DNA from: Actinomycetota bacterium
GTDB taxonomy: Bacteria; Actinomycetota; Actinomycetes; Streptosporangiales; Streptosporangiaceae
Length of the DNA: 5,848 nt
NCBI GenBank assembly: GCA_003140115.1
Contig: PLIQ01000044.1
Coordinates: 6,367 to 12,214 of the forward strand
Direction of reading: 5' to 3'
How positions within the stretch are numbered: the stretch's first letter is position 1; each line of letters opens with the position of its first letter. The position numbers and the translations under genes are program-made. Shown here piece by piece: positions 1-5,408 of this stretch. A model generated the notes under the pieces. It searched no databases and was not told the DNA's origin. It was given only the letters and a program-made list of their open reading frames with translations.

Positions 1-1
1 C

Positions 2-58
2 TTCTGCCGGTGGCCGTCCGCCGCGTCCATCCTGCTGGTCGACGCCCGGAAGCAGTAG
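2..58 (+). CDS. 3' end of an upstream gene (partial, C-terminal 18 residues)
   Basis: An open frame enters from the left edge and ends at TAG 56-58, giving a tail ending ...LLVDARKQ. Only 18 residues are visible, so the product cannot be identified. It ends 6 bases before the ATG of the next gene, and the GGAAG that could serve as that gene's ribosome binding site lies inside this tail. This is the usual geometry of a translationally coupled operon. Given the envelope genes that follow, an envelope or glycosyltransferase protein is conceivable, but that is a guess. The stretch could also be non-coding. Confidence 0.4.
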   Translation, partial: FCRWPSAASILLVDARKQ

Positions 59-64
59 CCAGCC

Positions 65-1798
65 ATGGCGCAGGCCTCCGGCACCACCACGGACCAGGAC
101 CAGCCCCCGGCCCGCCGTCGGCGCCGCCGCGGCCTCGAACTGGCCGGACTGGCCGCCGGAGTGGCCGCCGGGGTGGCCATCACGCTGATCTGGCTGGTCC
201 CGCCGCCCCACCATCACCCAGCCCCGGTAAGCACCAGCCGCCCGGTCCTGATCCCGAACCCACCGGTACCGGATCTCGCCGGACCGGAACCGGACCCCGC
301 CGCACTAGACGCGCAGTGGGTCGCGTACTCCGACCATTCCGACTGCGCCGACTGGGCCGGCGGCGACGGGGTCTCGGCGATCCGCCTCAACGACACCCAG
401 CTCGCGTGGTTCTTCTCCGATACGTTCATCGGCCCGGCCGGGCCTAGCACCGGTTTCTCGCACCTCAGCGGGTTCGTGCACAACGCGGTGGTCGTCCAGA
501 CCATGACCGGCCCGGGCAGCACGTTCGTCACCATGACGGGCGGCGGAGCCTGCACCGGCCCCGGCCGTCCTGGCGACGCGGCCCCGGTGGTAGGGGAACC
601 GCCGGGGGTGCCCGGCGGTGCCCGGTACTGGGACGAGGACGGCATCGAGATTAGCGGGACGGTGGTCAAGTTCTACGACCATTACCTCGCCCGCGCCTTT
701 CCGTTCGTCCCGGTCGGAACGGTGATCGCCACCTTCCCGGCCAGCCAGCTCAGCTCGGCCGGCCGCGGACCCCAGTACGGCGCGGTCGCCCGGCCGGACC
801 TGGTCCCGCTGCCGTCTTACACGCCGCCGTCCGGCGGCACCCCGATCCTGTGGGGCGCCGCGCTGCTACGCGCCGGGAACACGGTGTACATCTACGGCAC
901 CCAGAGCCCGAACGTCCAGGTCCCGGGCTACCGGCTCTACCTGGCCCGCGTCCCGGTGTCCCAGCTGACCTCCTTCGCTGCGTGGCGGTTCTACACGGGC
1001 GCCGGCGCGTGGGCCGCCGGACAGCACCATGCCGAGCCGGTGCAGCCGCCGGGCAGCGGCCTCAGCGTGTCGTCCGGGTTCAGCGTGATCCAGGCGGGAG
1101 GCCGCTACTGGCTGATCCAGGGCGGGGTGACGCCGGGCGACCCCGACATCAACGCCTACCCGGCCAGCACCCCGTGGGGCCCGTTCGACCCCGCCAAAGG
1201 AAGGGTGCTGTACCGGGACCCGACCATCGGGCTCTACGCCGCGGATGACTACCGCATCCTGTACGAGGCACGAGTCGAACCCGCACTTTCGACCCCCGAC
1301 ACGCTGGTCATCAGCTATAACGTCAACTCGGAGGCGGTGACCACCGGCTGCCTGCCGATGTCCGACTTCACCAATACGGTGACCCTGCCCCGGTTCATCG
1401 CGGTCCCGCTAGCGGCATTCGGCGATCACCCGGGCACGCACGGTAACGCGGCCACGAGCGGACCGCAGGACGATCCGCGGATCGTGCCGCGGGACCCGTC
1501 GCAATGGTTCGACGCCTGGGCTTACCCGGGCACCGGCTGTCCGCCAGTACCCGCCCTGGCGTCCGTGCGAGCCACGCCGGGCAGCGGTAAGGTCACGTTG
1601 AGCTGGCCCGATGCCGGCCTTGGCGTCCACTATCGCGTCTCCTTGAACGGGCCGGGCGGTACCCCGGTGACCACCGCATACGCCGACAGCACCACCATCA
1701 CCGGGCTAGGGCCAGGCCGCTACCAGGCCACGGTGGTGCCGGTCAACTTCAAGCAGCACACCGGCCGGCCGGCCGGGGTAACGTTCACCGTCCCCTAG
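65..1798 (+). CDS. Membrane-anchored DUF4185/GH183-like beta-propeller protein with C-terminal fibronectin III domain
   Basis: A 577-residue protein. Residues 1-23 are cytoplasmic and end in a run of arginines (17-22). Residues about 25-46 form one hydrophobic helix, and a Pro/His-rich linker (about 47-80) leads outside, so it is probably a signal-anchored extracytoplasmic protein. Residues about 81-455 have the blade-like pattern of the DUF4185 family: GGDGVS (99-104) then WFFSDTF (115-121), an HNAVVV strand (139-144), YIYG (275-278), LYLARVP (291-297), a W-rich turn near 307-316, and LVISYNVNS (414-422). DUF4185 members include the endo-D-arabinanases of family GH183. D101 and D119 sit where acidic catalytic residues would be expected, but I infer this by motif position only. 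Residues about 497-577 read as a fibronectin type III module (KVTLSWP, YRVSLNG, GRYQATVVPV). Four cysteines (94, 163, 429, 492) lie on the outer side and could form disulfides. ATG 65 has a weak GGAAG at 48-52. The substrate is unproven; another surface glycan or a purely binding role is possible. Confidence 0.75.
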   Translation: MAQASGTTTDQDQPPARRRRRRGLELAGLAAGVAAGVAITLIWLVPPPHHHPAPVSTSRPVLIPNPPVPDLAGPEPDPAALDAQWVAYSDHSDCADWAGGDGVSAIRLNDTQLAWFFSDTFIGPAGPSTGFSHLSGFVHNAVVVQTMTGPGSTFVTMTGGGACTGPGRPGDAAPVVGEPPGVPGGARYWDEDGIEISGTVVKFYDHYLARAFPFVPVGTVIATFPASQLSSAGRGPQYGAVARPDLVPLPSYTPPSGGTPILWGAALLRAGNTVYIYGTQSPNVQVPGYRLYLARVPVSQLTSFAAWRFYTGAGAWAAGQHHAEPVQPPGSGLSVSSGFSVIQAGGRYWLIQGGVTPGDPDINAYPASTPWGPFDPAKGRVLYRDPTIGLYAADDYRILYEARVEPALSTPDTLVISYNVNSEAVTTGCLPMSDFTNTVTLPRFIAVPLAAFGDHPGTHGNAATSGPQDDPRIVPRDPSQWFDAWAYPGTGCPPVPALASVRATPGSGKVTLSWPDAGLGVHYRVSLNGPGGTPVTTAYADSTTITGLGPGRYQATVVPVNFKQHTGRPAGVTFTVP

Positions 1799-1818
1799 GG
1801 ACCGAAGGAAGGAGTGCC

Positions 1819-1956
1819 GTGCTCCGGTTGATCATCGCCATCGTCGTGGGTCTGGCCATCGCCATCGGCGGGACCGTCCTGGTGGTGAACGTGCTGTCCA
1901 GCCACGGCAACGGCACCCCCGGCAACTCCTCCACCTACAACTACGGCTCCCGCTGA
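1819..1956 (+). CDS. Small single-pass membrane protein, DUF2613-like (45 aa)
   Basis: GTG 1819 is preceded by a strong ribosome binding site, AAGGAAGGAG at 1805-1814, four bases upstream. The 45 residues comprise a short basic start (MLRL), a hydrophobic helix at about residues 4-27 rich in Ile, Val, Ala and Gly, and a polar Gly/Asn/Ser/Thr tail ending in NYGSR. This architecture, with a YGxR-type C-terminus, recalls the actinobacterial DUF2613 family of small membrane or secreted proteins, for example mycobacterial Rv0236A, which is encoded beside the arabinofuranosyltransferase aftD. The gene lies 20 bases after the DUF4185-like gene, same strand, so the two are probably co-transcribed and the peptide may assist an envelope function. 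Function is unknown. The coding call is strong (ribosome binding site plus clean helix); the family assignment is moderate and from memory of the family pattern. Confidence 0.7.
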   Translation: MLRLIIAIVVGLAIAIGGTVLVVNVLSSHGNGTPGNSSTYNYGSR

Positions 1957-1959
1957 CCT

Positions 1960-1979
1960 GGCCCCGTCCGAAGCGGGCC
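1960..1979 (+). terminator. Weak GC hairpin after the envelope operon
   Basis: GGCCC (1960-1964) can pair with GGGCC (1975-1979) around a 10-base loop, three bases after the stop of the small membrane protein and just before the antitoxin promoter. The stem is only 5 base pairs and there is no T-run, so it may be a weak terminator of the actinomycete type or incidental. Confidence 0.25.
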
Positions 1980-2013
1980 ATACAATGGATCAGCGACCAT
2001 ATACAATGAATGC
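1980..2013 (+). promoter_or_regulatory. Toxin-antitoxin promoter with two phased repeats; probable leaderless start
   Basis: ATACAATGGAT (1980-1990) recurs as ATACAATGAAT (2001-2011): 10 of 11 bases match and the offset is 21 bases, about two helical turns. Each copy contains TACAAT, a good -10 hexamer. For the second copy (2002-2007), transcription would begin near 2014, the A of the antitoxin ATG, and there is no Shine-Dalgarno sequence upstream, so a leaderless mRNA is likely. No convincing -35 is visible. The first copy also carries CCAT-ACA-ATGG (1978-1988), a small inverted repeat. AbrB-type antitoxins commonly repress their own promoter, so these repeats are the natural candidate operators. 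The operator role is inferred. Confidence 0.55.
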
Positions 2014-2271
2014 ATGACCGCTGCCAGGGTGAAGGTGAGCCGTAACGGGCAGGTCTCCGTTCCGGCCGCGGTACGGCACCGCTGGGGGACCAAGACCGTC
2101 CTCGTCATCGACCGCGGAGACTACGCCATCATCCGGCCGGTTCCCGACGACCCGATCGAGGACCTGCGAGGGGCTTACGCCACGCCGGGGCCGAACGCGG
2201 ACGACGCGCGGGCGGCCGACCGGAGCGCGGAAGCCGATAGTGAGGAGAGGCGGCAGGCCGGCGCGGCGTGA
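2014..2271 (+). CDS. AbrB/SpoVT (MazE/VapB-type) antitoxin
   Basis: An 85-residue protein. Residues about 5-43 form a swapped-hairpin AbrB/SpoVT DNA-binding domain: VSRNGQVSVPAAVRHRWG (residues 8-25) is the classic 'x-GQV-x-VP-x-x-VR' pattern, followed by strands VLVIDRGDYAII (29-40). Residues 46-56 (DPIEDLRGAYA) and the charged, probably disordered tail (about 57-85) are the part expected to wrap around the partner PIN toxin and block its active site. The stop overlaps the toxin start (GTGA, 2268-2271), so the pair is translationally coupled. The antitoxin should dimerise, bind the promoter repeats just upstream, and neutralise the toxin. ATG 2014 fits both the domain boundary and a leaderless transcript. 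Confidence 0.88.
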   Translation: MTAARVKVSRNGQVSVPAAVRHRWGTKTVLVIDRGDYAIIRPVPDDPIEDLRGAYATPGPNADDARAADRSAEADSEERRQAGAA

Positions 2272-2696
2272 CCATCCTGGACGCCTACGCGGTCATTGCC
2301 TACTTGCGTGGCGAGCCCGCCGCGGCGGAGGTCGCCGAGCTGTTGCGCGGTCAGCCCCTGCTCACCTCGGTCAACGCGGCCGAAGTCTGCGACCAGATGG
2401 TTCGGGTGTTTGGTGCTGACCCGGACGGCATCGAAGCTGATCTGGCCTTGCTCGGTCACGCCGGCCTGAAGGTGCTGCCCGTCTCGTATGAACTCGGCAT
2501 GGAGGCCGGACGGATCCGCGCGCGCCGTTACCATCGCGAGCGAGCGGCCGTCAGCCTGGCCGACTGCGTCGCAGCGGCGGCCGCGCTGGCCAACCGGCTG
2601 ACGCTGGCCACCGCCGACCCGGCGTTGGCCACCATGCTGCGGGCCGAGGGAGGGGACGTTCACCCGCTACCCGACAGCCGAGGCCGCCGGCCCTGA
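2268..2696 (+). CDS. PIN-domain ribonuclease toxin (VapC-like)
   Basis: A 142-residue PIN-domain protein, normal length for VapC-type toxins. It starts with ILDAYAVIAYL (residues 3-13). The acidic metal-binding set is visible: D5, E39 in NAAEV, D99 in SLADC and D117 in TADPAL, so the nuclease centre looks intact. Such toxins are Mg2+/Mn2+-dependent endoribonucleases, often cutting tRNA or rRNA to arrest growth; the RNA target here cannot be read from sequence. Translation starts at GTG 2268, overlapping the antitoxin stop by 4 bases. A purine-rich GAGGAGAGG (2242-2250) lies inside the antitoxin, too distant for a standard ribosome binding site, so initiation probably depends on coupling. The last residues (about 134-142) are a polar, Arg-rich tail outside the fold. 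Confidence 0.88.
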   Translation: MTILDAYAVIAYLRGEPAAAEVAELLRGQPLLTSVNAAEVCDQMVRVFGADPDGIEADLALLGHAGLKVLPVSYELGMEAGRIRARRYHRERAAVSLADCVAAAAALANRLTLATADPALATMLRAEGGDVHPLPDSRGRRP

Positions 2697-2726
2697 GGTC
2701 CGACCCCCGCGCGGCCAGGAAACCGT

Positions 2727-2758
2727 TACGCTACGTAGAACCTGATGGGAGGGGAGCA
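2727..2758 (+). promoter_or_regulatory. Candidate promoter, palindrome and ribosome binding site of the methyltransferase gene
   Basis: The gap after the toxin gene holds TACGCT (2727-2732), a possible -10 hexamer, overlapping the perfect 8-base palindrome CTACGTAG (2731-2738). A strong ribosome binding site, GGGAGGGGAG (2747-2756), lies just before GTG 2759. No -35 is evident, and read-through from the toxin-antitoxin operon cannot be excluded. The ribosome binding site is clear; the promoter and palindrome are suggestive only. Confidence 0.4.
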
Positions 2759-3544
2759 GTGGAGCCATTCGACCCGAGCAGGCCGAACGTCGCCCGGGTC
2801 TGGGACTACTGGCTGGGCGGGAAGGATAACTTCGCCGCCGACCGCGAGCTCGCCGAGAAAATGCTGGCGGTCCACCCGCCCACCGCGCAGATGGCCCGGG
2901 AGAACCGGCAGTTCCTCGGGCGGGCCGTCAGCTACGTGGCGGCCCGCGGCATCCGTCAGTTCGTCGACGTCGGCGCCGGGCTGCCGACCGCGGTGAACAC
3001 GCACGACATCGCCCAGCATGTCGACCCGGACGCGCGGATCGCGTACGTGGACAACGACCCGATCGTCATCTCACACGCCCGCAGCCTGCTGGCCAAGAGC
3101 CCCGGCGTGATCGCGGTTCCCGGCGACATGCGTGATCCCGGCGGCATCCTGGCCGACGCCGACCTGACGGACCTGATCGACCTGGCCGAGCCCGTCTGCG
3201 TGATCCTCTCCGGGGTCCTGCACTTCGCGCAGACCGCGACGGCCCGCGAAGTGGCCGCCGTTTTCACCCGCGCCATCGTGCCCGGCAGCTACCTGATCAT
3301 CTCCGTCGGCTCCGGCAACCCCTCCGAGGGGGCGAACTTCACCTCGGAGTACACCGCCGCGCAGATCTACATCCACTCCCTGGAGGAGATCCAGAGCTTC
3401 TTCGACGGCCTCGACCTGATACCTCCCGGCGTGGTAGCGGTCCGCCTCTGGCCCGGCAACCTCGCCGCCGTCCCGGACCACAAGGCGCGCACCGCCACCT
3501 TCCTGGCCGGCGTCGCCCGCAAGGCCGGCGTCGAGGGTTCATAG
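2759..3544 (+). CDS. SAM-dependent methyltransferase, DUF574 (Methyltransf_19) family
   Basis: A 261-residue protein matching the actinobacterial DUF574 family. It opens with the family signature RPNVARVWDYWLGGKDNF (residues 8-25). The Rossmann-type SAM site is visible: motif I FVDVGAGLPT (68-77), the acidic end of strand 2 VDNDP (97-101) and the adenine-side GDMRDP (122-127), followed by LSGVLHF (150-156) and the late strand YLIISVGSG (178-186). All binding motifs look intact, so it is probably a functional cytosolic methyltransferase. The family has many paralogues in actinomycetes and no generally established substrate, so none is proposed. GTG 2759 is supported by an excellent ribosome binding site and by the family N-terminus. 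The gene stands alone and ends inside the loop of a terminator hairpin. Confidence 0.88.
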   Translation: MEPFDPSRPNVARVWDYWLGGKDNFAADRELAEKMLAVHPPTAQMARENRQFLGRAVSYVAARGIRQFVDVGAGLPTAVNTHDIAQHVDPDARIAYVDNDPIVISHARSLLAKSPGVIAVPGDMRDPGGILADADLTDLIDLAEPVCVILSGVLHFAQTATAREVAAVFTRAIVPGSYLIISVGSGNPSEGANFTSEYTAAQIYIHSLEEIQSFFDGLDLIPPGVVAVRLWPGNLAAVPDHKARTATFLAGVARKAGVEGS

Positions 3545-3559
3545 GCCCCGACGCCGGCC
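3523..3559. terminator. Strong GC hairpin, probable bidirectional terminator with the stop codon in its loop
   Basis: GGCCGGCGTCG (3523-3533) and CGACGCCGGCC (3549-3559) are a perfect 11-base inverted repeat. After one A-C mismatch, two more G-C pairs can form (3535-3536 with 3546-3547). The methyltransferase stop TAG (3542-3544) is in the loop, and the convergent peroxiredoxin gene ends at 3576. The symmetrical stem between convergent genes suits termination from both sides. There is no T-run, which is common for GC-rich actinomycete terminators. Confidence 0.7.
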
Positions 3560-3575
3560 CCGGTCAGGCCGCGCG

Positions 3576-4232
3576 TTACTTGGGCTGGGGCACGATCCGG
3601 ATGTAGGGCTTGGGCGACTCCCACTCCCCGAACAGCTCCTTGGCCTGGTCGTTGGAGACCGAGCCGGCGATGACGACGTCCTCGCCCGGCTTCCAGTTGA
3701 CCGGCGTGGCCACCTTGAACTTGGCCGTCAGCTGCAGCGAGTCGATCACTCGCAGCACCTCGTCGAAGTTGCGCCCGGTCGTCATCGGGTAGACCAGGAC
3801 CAGCTTGATCTTCTTGTCCGGGCCGATCACGAACACGTTCCGCACGGTCTGGTTGTCGGCCGGCGTGCGCGCCTTGGCGTCGCCCGAGACGTCGGCCGGC
3901 AGCATCCCGTACAGCTTGGCTACCTTGAAGTCGTTGTCGGCGATGAGCGGGTAGTTGGGCGCGGTGCCCTGGGTCTCGGCGATGTCGGCGGCCCACCGCT
4001 CGTGGTCACCGGTGGAGTCCACCGACAGGCCGATGATCTTCACGTTGCGCAGGTCGAACTCCGGCTTGATCTTGGCCATGTAGCCGAGCTCGGTGGTGCA
4101 GATCGGAGTGAAGTCCTTGGGGTGCGAGAACAGGACCCCCCAGGAATCCCCGAGCCAGTCGTAGAAGCTGATCGGCCCTTCGCTCGTCTCCGCCTCGAAG
4201 TCCGGGGCCGTATCGCCGATGGTCAGTGGCAT
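3576..4232 (-). CDS. 1-Cys peroxiredoxin, Prx6 type
   Basis: A 218-residue protein, normal length for Prx6-type peroxiredoxins. It reduces H2O2, alkyl hydroperoxides or peroxynitrite in the cytosol through a peroxidatic cysteine. The active site HPKDFTPICTTELG (residues 37-50) gives the P38-x3-T42-x2-C45 motif, and R131 in TVRNVFVIGP is the expected active-site arginine. C45 is the only cysteine, so no resolving cysteine exists within the chain and reduction must use an external thiol (mycothiol would be natural in an actinomycete, but that is inference). The C-terminal region (about 150-218: TGRNFDEVLRVIDSLQ, FKVATPVNW) is the Prx6 extension. ATG 4232 is preceded by AAGGGAG (4247-4241), eight bases upstream. 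It lies 138 bases downstream of the polyphosphate kinase gene, same strand, and converges with the methyltransferase. Confidence 0.93.
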   Translation of the reverse strand: MPLTIGDTAPDFEAETSEGPISFYDWLGDSWGVLFSHPKDFTPICTTELGYMAKIKPEFDLRNVKIIGLSVDSTGDHERWAADIAETQGTAPNYPLIADNDFKVAKLYGMLPADVSGDAKARTPADNQTVRNVFVIGPDKKIKLVLVYPMTTGRNFDEVLRVIDSLQLTAKFKVATPVNWKPGEDVVIAGSVSNDQAKELFGEWESPKPYIRIVPQPK

Positions 4233-4267
4233 TGGTCATTCTCCCTTGGTAACCGCAGCACGGATTT

Positions 4268-4306
4268 CCCTCCCCGTAATTTACGACATGTTCGGTAGGT
4301 AATGCC
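4268..4306 (-). promoter_or_regulatory. Candidate promoter and operator of the peroxiredoxin gene
   Basis: On the - strand TAAATT (4283-4278) is a good -10 hexamer, placing the transcript start near 4271 and leaving about 39 bases of leader with the ribosome binding site at 4247-4241. The hexamer lies inside the perfect inverted repeat CGTAA-T-TTACG (4275-4285), an obvious place for a repressor. GGCATT about 17 bases upstream is a poor -35. This AT-rich patch stands out from its GC-rich surroundings. The regulator is unknown. Confidence 0.45.
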
Positions 4307-4370
4307 GGCCATGCGGGTCGGGAAACGGCAGCGGACAACTGTGACCGATGACCCCGGCCGCTGGCACGAC

Positions 4371-5261
4371 TCAGAGTTCGGCCTCGAGCTCCTGGCGAAC
4401 CTGCGCCATCTCGTCGGCGACCGCCGGGTCGGCCGCGGGGTAACGAGGGTTGATCGCGTCGAGCGCCGTCACCAGGACCCCGGCGGTGGCCAGCCGGGTG
4501 AACCACTTGTGGTCGGCCGGCACGACGTACCACGGCGCCCACTTGGTGCTGGTGTGGCTCAGCATGTCCTCGAAGGCCCGCTGGTAGTCGTCCCAGTAGT
4601 GCCGCTCCTTGACATCGCTGGGGGAGAACTTCCAGTTCTTGTCCGGGTGGTCGATGCGCTCGAGGAACCGCTTGGCCTGCTCCCGCTTGGACAGGTTCAG
4701 CAGGATCTTGACCACGTGGATCCCGTTGTCGACCAGGTAGCGCTCCCAGTCGTTGATCTCCCGGTAGCGGCGCGTCCAGATGCCATCGTCCGCGACCGCG
4801 GGTATGTGCTCCGCGGCCAGCTGCTCCTTATGGACCCGGACGACGAGCACCTCCTCGTAGTGGGACCGGTTGAAGATGCCGATCCGGCCCCGCCCGGGCA
4901 GGGCCCGCTGGTGGCGCCACAGGAAGTCGTGGTTCAGCTCCTCGGCCGAGGGCTGCTTGAACGACCGGACGTCCACCGCCTCCGGGTTGAGCCCGCTCAT
5001 CACGTGCTTGATCGTGCCGTCCTTGCCCGCGGCGTCGATGCCCTGCAGTACCAGTAGCACGCCGAACGTGTCCTGGGCCGCGAGCCGGTCCTGGTAATCG
5101 GCCAGCAGGGCCACGCCGTCGGCTAGCAGCGCGTCGGCCTTCGAGTGGGCCACCTGGCCGGTGTAGCCGGGATCGTAGTCACGGCTCAGCTTGACCTCGG
5201 TCCCGGGCGGGACGCGCAGCGGCGCGATGAGCTCGGTCATGAAGCGAAGGTGCTTGTCCAT
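4371..5261 (-). CDS. ppk2: Polyphosphate:nucleotide phosphotransferase, PPK2 family (class III-like)
   Basis: A 296-residue protein typical of the PPK2 family, which moves phosphate from polyphosphate onto nucleotides in the cytosol. A family N-terminus (LRVPPGTEVKLSRDYDPG, residues 15-32) precedes the Walker A loop GIDAAGKDGT (74-83), the FKQPSAEELNHDFLWR segment (101-116), the Walker B-like strand RIGIFNRSHYEEVLVVRVH (126-144) and the helical lid with HPDKNWKFSPSDVKER (205-220). The FNRSHYE form, rather than the FDRSWY form of class I enzymes, suggests class III, whose members can phosphorylate both AMP and ADP; class is inferred from this motif alone. The start is awkward. ATG 5261 has an in-frame TAG only two codons upstream and no spaced ribosome binding site, so either a leaderless mRNA or M8 (ATG at 5240) is possible. 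It is divergent from the HTH regulator. Confidence 0.92.
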   Translation of the reverse strand: MDKHLRFMTELIAPLRVPPGTEVKLSRDYDPGYTGQVAHSKADALLADGVALLADYQDRLAAQDTFGVLLVLQGIDAAGKDGTIKHVMSGLNPEAVDVRSFKQPSAEELNHDFLWRHQRALPGRGRIGIFNRSHYEEVLVVRVHKEQLAAEHIPAVADDGIWTRRYREINDWERYLVDNGIHVVKILLNLSKREQAKRFLERIDHPDKNWKFSPSDVKERHYWDDYQRAFEDMLSHTSTKWAPWYVVPADHKWFTRLATAGVLVTALDAINPRYPAADPAVADEMAQVRQELEAEL

Positions 5262-5408
5262 CCCCTAACCATGGCGGAAGCCCGCTCCGCAGGCCAGCCG
5301 CGGGGCCGGCCGGTCAGTGTTCCCGCCGGAGTTCGCCGTCTGTAACCCTCGTCCCCGGCGGCGTATGCTCGGCGTGGATGGCGTCGTCCGCGGGCGAGGG
5401 GAGAGGCT
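5262..5408. promoter_or_regulatory. Divergent intergenic region with candidate promoter for the HTH regulator
   Basis: These 147 bases separate the divergent polyphosphate kinase and regulator genes. On the + strand TATGCT (5364-5369) is a plausible -10 hexamer with a start near 5376, and a ribosome binding site, GAGGGGAGAGG, lies at 5396-5406. No clear -35 and no convincing - strand promoter is visible. Several short CCGG-rich self-complementary patches near 5290-5330 reflect base composition and are not strong operator candidates. Confidence 0.35.

Noticed and set aside
2175..2663. 162-residue open frame antisense to the toxin-antitoxin genes
   Set aside because: The + strand encodes an intact PIN domain with all four acidic residues and an AbrB domain; the antisense product shows no motif.
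2672..2696. Possible terminator at the 3' end of the toxin gene (GGCC-GCC-GGCC)
   Set aside because: The stem is only four base pairs with a three-base loop, and such patches occur by chance throughout this GC-rich window.
3367..3996. 209-residue open frame on the - strand overlapping the peroxiredoxin and methyltransferase genes
   Set aside because: It is an out-of-frame reading of the peroxiredoxin gene that runs on into the antisense of the methyltransferase. It crosses the terminator hairpin and its composition is Arg/Gly/Ala-rich without motifs.
4302..4370. Terminator for the polyphosphate kinase gene
   Set aside because: I looked for a hairpin after the - strand stop at 4371 and found only short repeats such as GTGACC/TGACC in the same orientation and no stable stem.
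4006..4542. 178-residue open frame on the - strand spanning the gap between the polyphosphate kinase and peroxiredoxin genes
   Set aside because: It is a frame-shifted reading of both genes; the true frames carry the conserved motifs.
4302..5057. 251-residue open frame on the + strand opposite the polyphosphate kinase gene
   Set aside because: It is antisense to a clearly conserved PPK2 gene, its product is low-complexity Val/Asp/Leu/Pro-rich and no family is recognisable; such frames are common by chance in high-GC DNA.
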